Source of the DNA: Cavia porcellus
Taxonomy: Eukaryota; Chordata; Mammalia; Rodentia; Caviidae
DNA length: 64,000 nucleotides
Assembly: GCF_034190915.1 (NCBI RefSeq)
Contig: NW_026947543.1
Span: 1,054,001-1,118,000 of the forward strand
Direction of reading: 5' to 3'
Within the stretch, counting starts at the first letter, position 1. Every line of letters starts with the position of its first letter. The notes under the pieces are model-generated. The model saw nothing but the letters and a program-made list of their open reading frames with translations. It was not told the DNA's origin and did no database searches. This document shows positions 10,679-23,039 of the stretch, in pieces. Made by a program: the position numbers and the translations under genes.

Positions 10679-11331
10679 AAGTTTGAAAATTGAATACACT
10701 GGGCTAGTCAGGTTTGGACCCCATGTACCAGCAACAGAGCTAAAGACAGAGCCAATTACTTCCCTCCACTTGTCAAAATATGTCAAATTTGCTTGGTTAC
10801 CACAACTTCAAAGAAAATTCTGAGGCAACTTACAGAGGTGAATCAAATACTGCCTGATTGGAATGGCTGTGGTTGTATGAGGTGGAAAGCTGCAGAGTTG
10901 GGCTGAAACTGTTCACAGAAATCCACAGGCTTGTGGTTGCCAGGCAACCACACTGGGCTGAGATTGGCTGAACATCACTGTGAAGTGTATTTTAGGCTCT
11001 AAGTTTGAAAATTTAAAAGACTGGGGTAGTCAAGTTTGGAACACATCGACCACAGACAGACCAAAAGGTCTTTCAATTACTTCCCTCCACTTCTCAAAAT
11101 ATGTCAAATTTTCTTGATCACTACAACGGTAAAAAAAATTCTGAGGCAACATAGAGAGGCTAATCAAATACTGCATGATTGGAATGGCTGTGGTTGTATT
11201 AGGTGGAAAGCTGCAGAGTTGGGCTGAAACAGTTCACAGAAAGCCACAAGCTTGTGGTTTCCAGGCAACCACACTGGGCTGTGATTGGCTGAGCACCATT
11301 GTGAGCTGGACTTTAGGCTCTAGGATACAAG
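10679..11331 (+). repeat. Internal 321-bp duplication, unit 3
   Basis: Both copies are present with the GGTTTGGACCCC left haplotype. The right X-box arm is GTTTCC, as in units 2 and 7. GAATACACTGG replaces GAATAGACTGG in the left copy. Confidence 0.92.
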
Positions 11332-11421
11332 TGTGCAGTAGGAGACCTGAGTCACAATGCTGGGCGTTGCCATGGAGACCTCAGTGGCACAGAGGACCTT
11401 GTAGGGCAAGATTTAAATAGG
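11257..11421 (+). promoter_or_regulatory. Promoter-like module, unit 3
   Basis: X-box left arm GTTTCC; CCAAT, AP-1 and GTTGCCATGGAGAC intact; TTTAAATAGG at 11412-11421. Confidence 0.42.
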
Positions 11422-13866
11422 ATGAATATTCTTGGCCTGGTATGCCACAGGATTCTCACTGAAGGCTTCACTGCTCAGAATTTGGGGATGGAAGTGCTTG
11501 CCAATCTACACATGGATGTACATTCAATGGGATATGAAATATGCCAGGGCCTGGCAGATGTTCTCTGACATGTCCTATCCTTCAGCATATGCTTTTCCCT
11601 TGTCATGTCTGTCATTTGGCTGAGTCCTCTTCCCTAAGCTATTCAGTCAAGACTTGCTGGAATCATTCACCTGCCGTATAAGAGTTTTCTGTGAAATTTC
11701 TCAGCAGAAATTCTCTGCAAGCACATAGCTTTGGATATGAGAGACAGTGGTGGAAGTTGAATTTCAAGGGCAGATATTTGAAAACAATGAAACAAGCCCC
11801 GAATAAGATATTTACATGTTTCCCAGATGAATATGTTTGGAAATTCGGGGGAAGATCGAGATCAAGACCGAGAAGAGTGCACACGCATTTCAAGGTACAA
11901 AAACCAGGGAAAAACATGGGAAAGCAAGAGAGCTGGTTAATTTGATATAAAAATCTTTGATGATGAACGAAAATTATATTCTCATGGTGATTTAATCAGG
12001 CTGTAGCAGTGAAGTTCTCATGTTGGTTGTCCTATGTGTGGCCTTCTGCATTGGGCAGTGGATGCAGGACAGGAGATCTTCAAATAAATCTGGTGGAACA
12101 CAAAATAGTGAAAAAAATATCAATCTAAATCCTGTGTATTCCTTCCCTTTGAGAACATATATGGATAATGTCCGGAGTTTCAAAAGAGAAAATGTCTATT
12201 GGGTCATGGTTTCACCAATGAAATGGTCACTTCACATTACATTTTGAATTTTGCTTTCACAGTTGCTCATGTACCGGGCCTGAGTAAAGCAGAATGCAGA
12301 GTAAGCCTCATCAATAGTTGTGCATTCCATAAGTGGTTTTAAAACCAGTGAAACCCTTTGGACCTAGTGTTTGTATTTAATTGGTTGATTGGTTTTTCAA
12401 ATTGTTTGTTTTACTATTTTTAACTTTGGGAGTCAGGGAAGCCCTCACTCATAGTGATTTAGACCTCTCCAAAAGCTCTGAAGTTATTCATGTAACAGCT
12501 ATTACATGTTATAAGTTTCTCCTATTAAAACTTGAAAGACTAACAGACTCTGCTACTTTTCATCTAAATTCCGTGTTGCGCTAAATTCAGTGTTGGACTT
12601 TTTTTTACAAGTCTTTTGAAATGTGTCCTCCTCTAGTCACTGGTCGTGCTGGAATGTACTTTCTTTTGAAGACAGGATTTGAGCAAATTGATACAAGTAC
12701 AGTTTGGCACTACTCTGGACACCTGGTTAAATATCGAGTTGCCTAAATGGTGTGTGTTTTACTTTGATCTCTGCTCACACTTTGCTCATCCAGTTAGAAC
12801 CACAGGGCTCCAGGCCATAGCGTTCTAGGCCTAAACAAGAAAATTTCCATTCCGTTTTGGGAGTTCATTCGTCTCTCATAATTACTTTTTCCAGAAATGT
12901 GTGCTTCAGGAGAGGCCCGGTCTAAATGTGGAGAGGCCCATTTTCCTTCTCTCACTTTCAGACTTTCTAAGATTTTCAGTTACTAGAGGTTTGCCCAGAC
13001 TTGCCATTGTCAAGGGACAGTGCACTTCAATTGAAGTTGTGCAGTATTACTTCATGTGTCTCCGTGGAAATTCCAGCAATGGGAAACTCTTGCTGTAGTC
13101 ATCTCCAAGTGTTTCTGCGTAAGACAATATAACTAACAAAGGATGTGGTTTCAAGCAGAATGAGGAATGGAGGGATAACCTTTATTTCAGTGCAGGTTGA
13201 CCTTTCAAAGAAACAGTAATTCCTATGAAATAGGAGGTAAAATCTTTTGTAAAGAGACATGGATATGACATGCTCAACTTTATGTCACATTTTTTAAAAA
13301 GCCAAGGGCATTTGAGAAATTCTTGGCTGCTGAATTGTCCCTTTTTTCAAATTTCTCTTAGGTAAGACACTCCAGTTTCTTCAAACCATGGTACTGTTCC
13401 TTCCATGTAAAAAACCAAAGCAAAAAACAAAATAAATTAAAACAAAACCCATCAAATTACATTTGAGAGCACACAATTGCTCAGCAGGCCCACTATTCAA
13501 GAAGCTAGAGGTACAGAAGCCTCAGCCTTCAGCCCACGGCCTGAAGTTTTGTCTCTATCATGGCCCCTCAATTCCCTGGCATGTCCACATGAACTCATGA
13601 ATCTTTACTCATTTCCTCTTCAAATGCACAGGATCCAATATATTTGAACCCTGTTCACCTGGGCTGTAATCATCCAAGAACACACCAGAGGAAGGGCAGC
13701 CACCCCCTTGCCTGGGGCCTTGGAGCTTAGCACAAAAGAAATGGAAACCTGAACAAGGGGAGCCAAAACAAAGAGAGGAATATTCCTAAAGTCTGAAACA
13801 CAGAAGCTACCTATAGACCAGTAGTGGGATTTCACAAATTATGTAAGAATCTCTGTGCACATGCTT

Positions 13867-13964
13867 GGCATGGTCGCTCATGCCTATAATCCCAGCAATC
13901 TGGGGGCTGAGGTGGATGGATCCTTGGGAGTTCCAGTCCATCGTGGGCTACGAATTTATCTCAA
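13867..13964 (+). mobile_element. B1-like SINE remnant, unit 4
   Basis: Same insertion; standard array version with GGGCTACG. Confidence 0.75.
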
Positions 13965-14552
13965 GGCCTCTTTCAACAACTACATAAGATGCTGTTTCCA
14001 AAAAGAGGACAACAGAAAACTAGACACACTTGGTCTAGGTCCCGGGGTTCACTACATGAGTTGTGGAGTCTAAATATTCCATGCCATGAGAAAATACCTG
14101 GGATTTTTAGTGAAAGGGGCATTTGCATCCCTTTTCTAAGGGTTTCCCTTTCACCATGTTACATTTGAATTCTGGAAAAACCTGCTGGTGACAAGCTATC
14201 TAGCATTATGTTGGTTTAGGTATTGAGCTAGTACCTCATGTTTAGTGTTCAGGGTTATGCTGGAATGGCTGCAGACCTCCTTGAAATAGCTATTGCAGAC
14301 AAGTGAACCCCGAGGAAGCTGGATAGTTGAAGCAGGCACTCCAAATATTCATGCACTTCAAGGATTCACTTTCATTTTGGGACTCAACTTCTGGTTGCTG
14401 GCTTTTAGTGCTAACTGATACTACCATGGTGGCAGTAATCCAGCAGAGACTGCATGTATGGTTTGCAAGTTTGCTTCCCAAGGCACCAGAAACTTGGCAG
14501 AACACAAATCATTGTGGCATTTTCTTTCCTCTCCTGAAACATTTGGCTTTCT

Positions 14553-15195
14553 AAGTTTGAAAATTGAATAGACTGGGCTAGTCAGGTTTTTTACCCCATG
14601 TACCACCAACAGAGCTAAAGACAGAGCCAATTACTTCCCTCCATTGTCAAAATATGTGAAATTTTCTTGGTCACCACAACTTCAAAGAAAATTCTGAGGC
14701 AACTTAGAGAGGTGAATCAAATACTGCATGATTGGAATGGCTGTGGTTGTATGAGGTGGAAAGCTGCAGAGTTGGGCTGAAACTGTTCACAGAAATCCAC
14801 AGGCTTGTGGTTGCCAGGCAACCAAACTGGGCTGAGATTGGCTGAACATCACTGTGAGGTGGATTTTAGGCTCTAGGTTTGAAAATTTAAAACACTGGGG
14901 TAGTCAAGTTTGGAACACATCGACCACAGACAGACCAAAAGGTCTTTCAATTACTTCCCTCCACTTCTCAAAATATGTCAAATTTTCTTGATCACTACAA
15001 CTGTAAAAAAAATTCTGAGGCAACATAGAGAGGCTAATCAAATACTGCATGATTGGAATGGCTGTGGTTGTATGAGGTGGAAAGCTGCAGAGTTGGGCTG
15101 AAACAGTTCACAGAAAGCCACAAGCTTGTGCTTGCCAGGCAACCACACTGGGCTGTGATTGGCTGAGCACCATTGTGAGCTGGACTTTTGGCTCT
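14553..15195 (+). repeat. Internal 321-bp duplication, unit 4
   Basis: First unit with the GGTTTTTTACCCC / TATGTGAAATTTTC left haplotype. The right X-box reads CTTGCC in its left arm. Confidence 0.93.
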
Positions 15196-15295
15196 AGGAT
15201 ACAAGTGTGCAGTAGGAGACCTGAGTCACAATGCTGGGCGTTGCCATGGAGACCTCAGTGGCACAGAGGACCTTGTAGGGCAAGATTTAAATAGG
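15131..15295 (+). promoter_or_regulatory. Promoter-like module, unit 4
   Basis: X-box left arm CTTGCC; other elements intact; TTTAAATAGG at 15286-15295. Confidence 0.42.
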
Positions 15296-17740
15296 ATGAA
15301 TATTCTTGGCCTGGTATGCCACAAGATTCTCACTGAAGGCTTCACTGCTCAGAATTTGGGGATGGAAATGCTTGCCAATCTACACATGGATGTACTTTCA
15401 ATGGGATATGAAATATGCCGGGGCCTGGCAGATGTTCTCTGACATGTCCTATCCTTGAGCATATGCTTTTCCCTTGTCATGTCTGTCATTTGGCTGAGTC
15501 CTGTTCCCTAAGCTATTCAGTCAAGACTTGCTGGAATCATTCACCTGCAGTATAAGAGCTTTCTGTGAAATTTCTCAGCAGAAATCCTGTGCAAGCACAT
15601 AGCTTTGGATATGAGAGACAGTGGTGGAAGTTGAATTTCAAGAGCAGATATTTGAAAACAATGAAACAAGCCCCGAATAAGATCTTTACATGTTTCCCAG
15701 ATGAATATGTTTGGAAATATGGGGGAAGATGGAGATCAAGACTGAGAAGAGTGCACACCCATTTCAAGGTACAAACACCAGGGAAAAATATGGGAAAGCA
15801 AGAGAGCTGGTTAATTTGATGTAAAAATCTTTGATGATGAAAGGAAAATTATATTCTCATGGTGATTTAGTCAGGCTGTAGCAGTGAAGTTCTCATGTTG
15901 GTTGTCCTATGTGTGGCCTTCTGCATTGGGCAGTGGATGCAGGACAGGAGATCTTCAAATAAATCTGTTGGAACACAAAATACTGAAAAAAATATCAATC
16001 TAAATCCTGTGTATTCCTTCCCTTTGAGAACATATATGGATAATGTCCGGAGTTTCAAAAGAGAAAATGTCTATTGGGTCATGGTTTCACCAATGAAATG
16101 GTCACTTCACATAACATTTTGAATTTTGCTTTCACAGTTGCTCATGTACCGGGCCTGAGTAAAGCAGAATGCAGAGTAAGCCTCATCAATAGTTGTGCAT
16201 TCCATAAGGGGTTTTAAAACCAGTGAAATCCTTTGGACCTAGTGTTTGTATTTAATTGGTTGCTTGGTTTTTCAAATTGTTTGTTTTACTATTTTTAACT
16301 TTGGGAGTCAGGGAAGCCCTCACTCATAGTGATTTAGACCTCTCCAAAAGCTCTGAAGTTATTCATGTAACAGCTATTACATGTTATAAGTTTCTCCTAT
16401 TAAAACTTGAAAGACTAACAGACTCTGTTACTTTTCATCTAAATTCAGTGTTGCGCTAAATTCAGTGTTGGAATTTTTTTACAAGTCCTTTGAAATGTGT
16501 CCTCCTCTAGTCACTGGTCGTGCTGGAATGTACTTTCTTGTGAAGACAGGATTTGAGCAAATTGACACAAGTACAGTGTGCCACTACACTGGACACCTGG
16601 TTAAATATCGAGTTGCCTAAATGGTGTGTGTTTTACTTTGATCTCTGCTCACACTTTGCTCATCCATTTAGAACCACAGGGCTCCAGGCCATAGCGTTCT
16701 AGGCCTAAATAAGAAAATTTCCATTCCGTTTTGGGAGTTCATTCGTCTCTCATAATTACTTTTTCCACAAATGTGTGCTTCAGGAGAGTCCCTGTCTAAA
16801 TGTGGAGAGGCCCATTTTCATTCACTCACTTTCAGACTTTCTAAGATTTTCAGTTACTAGAGCTTTGCCCAGACTTGCCATTGTCAAGGGACAGTGCACT
16901 TCACTTGAAGTTGTGCAGTATTACTTCATGTGTGTCCGTGGAAATTCCACCAATGGGAAACTCTTGCTCTAGTCATCTCCAAGTGTTTCTGCGTAAGACA
17001 ATATAACTAACAAAGGATGTGGTTTCAAGCAGAATGAGGAATGGAGGGACAATCTTTATTTCAGTGCAGGTTGACCTTTCAAAGCAACAGTAATTCCTAT
17101 GAAATAGGAGGTAAAATCTTTTGTAAAGAGACATGGATATGACATGCTCAACTTTATGTCACATTTTTTAAAAAGCCAAGGGCATTTGAGAAATTCTTGG
17201 CTGCTGAATTGTCCCTTTTTTCAAATTTCTCATAGGTAAGACACTCCAGTTTTTTCAAAAGATGGTACTGTTCCTTCCATGTAAAAAACCAAAGCAAAAA
17301 ACAAAATAAATTAAAACAAAACCCATCAAATTACATTTGAGAGCACACAATTGCTCAGCAGGCCCACTATTCAAGAAGCTAGAGGTACAGAAGCCTCAGC
17401 CTTCAGCCCATGGCCTGAAGTTTTGTCTCTATCATGGCCCCTCAATTCCCTGGCATGTCCACATTAACTCATGAATCTTTACTCATTTCCTCTTCAAATG
17501 CACAGGATCCAATATATTTGAACCCTGTTCACCCTGGCTGTAATCATCCAAGGACACACCAGAGGAAGGGCAGCCACCCCCTTGCCTGGGGCCTTGGAGC
17601 TTAGCACAATAGAAATGGAAACCTGAACAATGGGAGCCAAAACAAAGAGAGGAATATTCCTAAAGTCTGAAACACAGAAGCTACCTATAGACCAGAAGTG
17701 GGATTTCACAAATTATGTAAGAATCTCTGTGCACATGCTT

Positions 17741-17838
17741 GGCATGGTCGCTCATGCCTATAATCCCAGCAATCTGGGGGCTGAGGTGGATGGATCCTTG
17801 GGAGTTCCAGTCCATCGTGGGCTACGAATTTATCTCAA
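17741..17838 (+). mobile_element. B1-like SINE remnant, unit 5
   Basis: Same insertion; just beyond its end the usual GGCCTCTTTC reads GGCCTATTTC. Confidence 0.75.
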
Positions 17839-18426
17839 GGCCTATTTCAACAACTACATAAGATGCTGTTTCCAAAAAGAGGACAACAGAAAACTAGACA
17901 CACTTGGTCTAGGTCCAGGGGTTCACTACATGAGTTGTGGAGTCTAAATATTCCATGCCATGAGAAAATACCTGGGATTTTTAGTGAAAGGGGCATTTGC
18001 ATCCCTTTTCTAAGTGTTTCCCTTTCACCATGTTACATTTGAATTCTGGGAAAACCTGCTGGTGACAAGCTATCTAGCATTATGTTGGTTTAGGTATTGA
18101 GCTAGTACCTCATGTTTAGTGTTCAGGGTTATGCTGGAATGGCTGCAGACCTCCTTGAAATAGCTATTGCAGACAAGTGAACCCCGAGGAAGCTGGATAG
18201 TTGAAGCAGGCACTCCAAATATTCATGCACTGCAAGGATTCACTTTCATTTTGGGACTCATCTTCTGGTTGCTGGCTTTTAGTGCTAACTGATACTACCA
18301 TGGTGGCAGTAATCCAGCAGAGACTGCATGTATGGTTTGCAAGTTTGCTTCCCAAGCCACCAGAAACTTGGCAGAACACAAATCATTGTGGCATTTTCTT
18401 TCCTCCCCTGAAACATTTGGCTTTCT

Positions 18427-19069
18427 AAGTTTGAAAATTGAATAGACTGGGCTAGTCAGGTTTTTTACCCCATGTACGACCAACAGAGCTAAAGACAGAG
18501 CCAATTACTTCCCTCCATTGTCAAAATATGTGAAATTTTCTTGGTCACCACAACTTCAAAGAAAATTCTGAGGCAACTTAGAGAGGTGAATCAAATACTG
18601 CCTGATTGGAATGGCTGTGGTTGTATGAGGTGGAAAGCTGCAGAGTTGGGCTGAAACTGTTCACAGAAATCCACAGGCTTGTGGTTGCCAGGCAACCACA
18701 CTGGGCTGAGATTGGCTGAACATCACTGTGAAGTGGATTTTAGGCTCTAGGTTTGAAAATTTAAAAGACTGGGGTAGTCAAGTTTGGAACACATCGAGCA
18801 CAGACAGACCGAAAGGTCCTTCAATTACTTCCCTCCACTTCTCAAAATATGTCAAATTTTCTTGATCACTACAACTGTAAAAAAAATTCTGAGGCAACAT
18901 AGAGAGGCTAATCAAATACTGCATGATTGGAATGGCTGTGGTTGTATGAGGTGGAAAGCTGCAGAGTTGGGCTGAAACAGTTCACAGAAAGCCACAAGCT
19001 TGTGGTTGCCAGGCAACCACTCTGGGCTGTGATTGGCTGAGCACCATTGTGAGCTGGACTTTAGGCTCT
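18427..19069 (+). repeat. Internal 321-bp duplication, unit 5
   Basis: GGTTTTTTACCCC left haplotype; both X-boxes and both GATTGGCTGA boxes are intact. The right copy carries ATCGAGCACAG. Confidence 0.93.
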
Positions 19070-19169
19070 AGGATACAAGTGTGCAGTAGGAGACCTGAGT
19101 CACAATGCTGGGCATTGCCATGGATACCTCAGTGTCACAGAGGACCTTGTAGGGCAAGATTTAAATAGG
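19005..19169 (+). promoter_or_regulatory. Promoter-like module, unit 5 (class II)
   Basis: Perfect X-box, CCAAT and AP-1. The third element is the weaker ATTGCCATGGATAC. TTTAAATAGG at 19160-19169. Confidence 0.47.
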
Positions 19170-21611
19170 ATGAATATTCTTGGCCTGGTATGCCACAGGA
19201 ATCTCACTGAAGGCTTCACTGCTCAGAATTTGGGGATGGAAATGCTTGCCAATCTACACATGGGTGTACTTTCAATGGGATATGAAATATGCCAGGGCCT
19301 GGCAGATGTTCTCTGACATGTCCTATCCTTGAACATATGCTTTTCCCTTGTCATGTCTGTCATTGGCTGAGTCCTGTTCCCTAAGCTATTCAGTCAAGAC
19401 TTGCTGGAATCATTCACCTGCAGTATAAGAGCTTTCTGTGAAATTTCTCAGCAGAAATCCTGTGCAAGCACATAGCTTTGGATATGAGAGACAGTGGTGG
19501 AAGTTGAATTTCAAGGGCAGATATTTGAAAACAATGAAACAAGCCCCGAATAAGATCTTTACATGTTTCCCAGATGAATATGTTTGGAAATACGGGGGAA
19601 GATGGAGATCAAGACTGAGAAGTGTGCACACGCATTTCAGGGTACAAAAACCAGGGAAAAACATGGCAAAGCAAGAGAGCTGGTTAATTTGATGTAAAAA
19701 TCTTTGATGATGAAAGGAAAATTATATTCTCATGGTGATTTAATCAGGCTGTAGCAGTGAAGTTCTCATGTTGGTTGTCCTATGTGTGGCCTTCTGCATT
19801 GGGCAGTGGATGCAGGACAGGAGATCTTCAAATAAATCTGGTGGAACACAAAATAGTGAAAAAAATATCAATCTAAATCCTGTGTATTCCTTCCCTTTGA
19901 GAACATATGTGGATAATGTCCAGAGTTTCAAAAGAGAAAATGTCTATTGGGTCTGGTTTCACCAATGAAATGGTCACTTCACATAACATTTTGAATTTTG
20001 CTTTCACAGTTGCTCATGTACCGGGCCTGAGTAAAGCAGAATGCAGAGTAAGCCATATCAATAGTTGTGCATTCCATAAGGGGTTTTAAAACCAGTGAAA
20101 TCCTTTGGACCTAGTGTTTGTATTTAATTGGTTGATTGGTTTTTCAAATTGTTTGTTTTACTATTTTTAACTTTGGGAGTCAGGGAAGCCCTCACTCATA
20201 GTGATTTAGACCTCTCCAAAAGCTCTGAAGTTATTCATGTAACAGCTATTACATGTTATAAGTTTCTCCTATTAAAACTTGAAAGACTAACAGACTCTGT
20301 TACTTTTCATCTAAATTCAGTGTTGCGCTAAATTCAGTGTTGGACTTTTTTTACAAGTCCTTTGAAATGTGTCCTCCTCTAGTCACTGGTCGTGCTGGAA
20401 TGTACTTTCTTGTGAAGACAGGATTTGAGCAAATTGACACAAGTACAGTGTGCCACTTCTCTGGACACTTGGTTAAATATCGAGTTGCCTAAATGGTGTG
20501 TGTTTTACTTTGATCTCTGCTCACACTTTGCTCATCCAGTTAGAACCACAGGGCTCCAGGCCATAGCGTTCTAGGCCTAAACAAGAAAATTTCCATTCCG
20601 TTTTGGGAGTTCTTTCGGCTCTCATAATTACTTTTTCCACAAATGTGTGCTTCAGGAGAGGCCCTGTCTAAATGTGGAGAGGCCCATTTTCATTCACTCC
20701 CTTTCGGACTTTCTAAGATTTTCAGTTACTAGAGGTTTGCCCAGATTGCCATTGTCAAGGGACAGTGCACTTCTCTTGAAGTTGTGCAGTATTACTTCAT
20801 GTGTCTCCGTGGAAATTCCACCAATGGGAAACTCTTGCTGTAGTCATCTCCAAGTGTTTCTGCATAAGAAAATATAACTAACAAAGGATGTGGTTTCAAG
20901 CAGAATGAGGAAAGTAGGGATAATCTTTATTTCAGTGCAGGTTGACATTTCAAAGCAACAGTAATTCCTATGAAATAGGAGGTAAAATCTTTTGTAAAGA
21001 GACATGGGTATGACATGCTCAACTTTATGTCACATTTATTAAAAAGCCAAGGGCATTTGAGAAATTCTTGGCTGTTGAATTGTCCCTTTTTTCAAATTTC
21101 TCTTAGGTAAGACACTCCAGTTTCTTCAAACCATGGTACTGTTCCTTCCATGTAAAAAAGCAAAGCAAAAAACAAAATAAATTAAAACAAAACCCATCAA
21201 ATTACATTTGAGAGCACACAATTGCTCAGCAGGCCCAATATTCAACAAGCTAGAGGTACAGAAGCCTCTGCCTTCAGCCCATGGCCTGAAGTTTTGTCTC
21301 TATCATGGCCCCTCAATTCCCTGGCATGTCCACATTAACTCATGAATCTTTACTCATTTCCTCTTCAAATGCACAGGATCCAATATAATTGAACCCTGTT
21401 CACCTGGGCTGTAATCATCCAAGAACACACCAGAGGAAGGGCAGCCACCCCCTTGCCTGGGGCCTTGGAGCTTAGCACAATAGAAATGGAAACCTGAACA
21501 AGGGGAGCCAAAACAAAGAGAGGAATATTCCTAAAGCCTGAAACACAGAAGCTACCTATAGACCAGTAGTGGGATTTCACAAATTATGTAAGAATCTCTG
21601 TGCACATGCTT

Positions 21612-21709
21612 GGCATGGTCGCTCATGCCTATAATCCCAGCAATCTGGGGGCTGAGGTGGATGGATCCTTGGGAGTTCCAGTCCATCGTGGGCTACGAAT
21701 TTATGTCAA
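21612..21709 (+). mobile_element. B1-like SINE remnant, unit 6
   Basis: Same insertion; the terminal TTTATCTCAA is changed to TTTATGTCAA. Confidence 0.75.
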
Positions 21710-22297
21710 GGCCTCTTTCAACAACTACATAAGATGCTGTTTCCAAAAAGAGGACAACAAAAAACTAGACACACTTGGTCTAGGTCCCGGGGTTCACTAC
21801 ATGAGTTGTGGAGTCTAAATATTCCATGCCATGAGAAAATACCTGGGATTTTTAGTGAAAGGGGCATTTGCATCCCTTTTCTAAGGGTTTCCCTTTCACC
21901 ATGTTACATTTGAATTCTGGGAAAACCTGCTGGTGACAAGCTATCTAGCATTATGTTGGTTTAGGTATTGAGCTAGTACCTCATGTTTAGTGTTCAGGGT
22001 TATGCTGGAATGGCTGCAGACCTCCTTGAAATAGCTATTGCAGACAAGTGAACCCCGAGGAAGCTGGATAGTTGAAGCAGGCACTCCAAATATTCATGCA
22101 CTGCAAGGATTCACTTTCATTTTGGGACTCATCTTCTGGTTGCTGGCTTTTAGTGCTAACTGATACTACCATGGTGGCAGTAATCCAGCAGAGACTGCAT
22201 GTATGGTTTGCAAGTTTGCTTCCCAAGCCACCAGAAACTTGGCAGAACACAAATCATTGTGGCATTTTCTTTCCTCCCCTGAAACATTTGGCTTTCT

Positions 22298-22939
22298 AAG
22301 TTTGAAAATTGAATAGACTGGGCTAGTCAGGTTTTTTACCCCATGTACCACCAACAGAGCTAAAGACAGAGCCAATTACTTCCCTCCATTGTCAAAATAT
22401 GTGAAATTTTCTTGGTCACCACAACTTCAAAGAAAATTCTGAGGCAACTTAGAGAGGTGAATCAAATACTGCCTGATTGGAATGGCTGTGGTTGTATGAG
22501 GTGGAAAGCTGCAGAGTTGGGCTGAAACTGTTCACAGAAATCCACAGGCTTGTGGTTGCCAGGCAACCACACTGGGCTGAGATTGGCTGAACATCACTGT
22601 GAAGTGGATTTTTGGCTCTAGGTTTGAAAATTTAAAAGACTGTGGTAGTCAAGTTTGGAACACATCGAGCACAGACAGACCGAAAGGTCGTTCAATTACT
22701 TCCCTCCACTTCTCAAAATATGTCAAATTTTCTTGATCACTACAACTGTAAAAAAATTCTGAGTCAACATAGAGAGGCTAATCAAATACTGCATGATTGG
22801 AATGGCTGTGGTTGTATGAGGTGGAAAGCTGCAGAGTTGGGCTGAAACAGTTCACAGAAAGCCACAAGCTTGTGGTTGCCAGGCAACCACTCTGGGCTGT
22901 GATTGGCTGAGCACCATTGTGAGCTGGACTTTCGGCTCT
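22298..22939 (+). repeat. Internal 321-bp duplication, unit 6
   Basis: GGTTTTTTACCCC left haplotype; both X-boxes intact. The right copy has GAGTCAACATAG and lacks bases in the A run that precedes it. Confidence 0.93.
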
Positions 22940-23039
22940 AGGATACAAGTGTGCAGTAGGAGACCTGAGTCACAATGCTGGGCATTGCCATGGATACCTC
23001 AGTGTCACAGAGGACCTTGTAGGGCAAGATTTAAATAGG
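22875..23039 (+). promoter_or_regulatory. Promoter-like module, unit 6 (class II)
   Basis: Perfect X-box, CCAAT and AP-1; ATTGCCATGGATAC; TTTAAATAGG at 23030-23039. Confidence 0.47.

Larger units (their letters stand above)
7742..11615 (+). repeat. Macrosatellite unit 3 (3,874 bp)
   Basis: Complete unit. Its first part closely resembles unit 4: both have CCTCTTCCC at the start, GAGTTTTCTG near 7808, and a GATCGAGATCAAGACCGAG stretch near 7980. The splice-like junction is at 9488/9489. The BamHI site usually found near the SINE-proximal CAGGATCC is lost here (CAGGAACC near 9757). The right-hand X-box has the GTTTCC arm at 11257. Class I promoter haplotype. Confidence 0.97.
11616..15489 (+). 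repeat. Macrosatellite unit 4 (3,874 bp)
   Basis: Complete unit. The first part pairs with unit 3, but the left 321-bp repeat switches to the GGTTTTTTACCCC haplotype (near 14586), which units 5 and 6 also carry. This makes the unit a mosaic. The splice-like junction is at 13361/13362. The right X-box is altered to CTTGCC at 15131, while the left X-box is intact. Class I promoter haplotype. Confidence 0.97.
15490..19362 (+). repeat. Macrosatellite unit 5 (3,873 bp)
   Basis: Complete unit. It shares CCACTACACTGG near 16580 and CATCCATTTAG near 16660 with unit 12, seven units away. The splice-like junction is at 17235/17236. Its last 300 bp are the first class II promoter haplotype in the window: CATTGCCATGGATACC, CAGTGTCACAG and CACAGGAATCTC. 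All X-box/CCAAT elements in the 321-bp pair are intact. Confidence 0.97.
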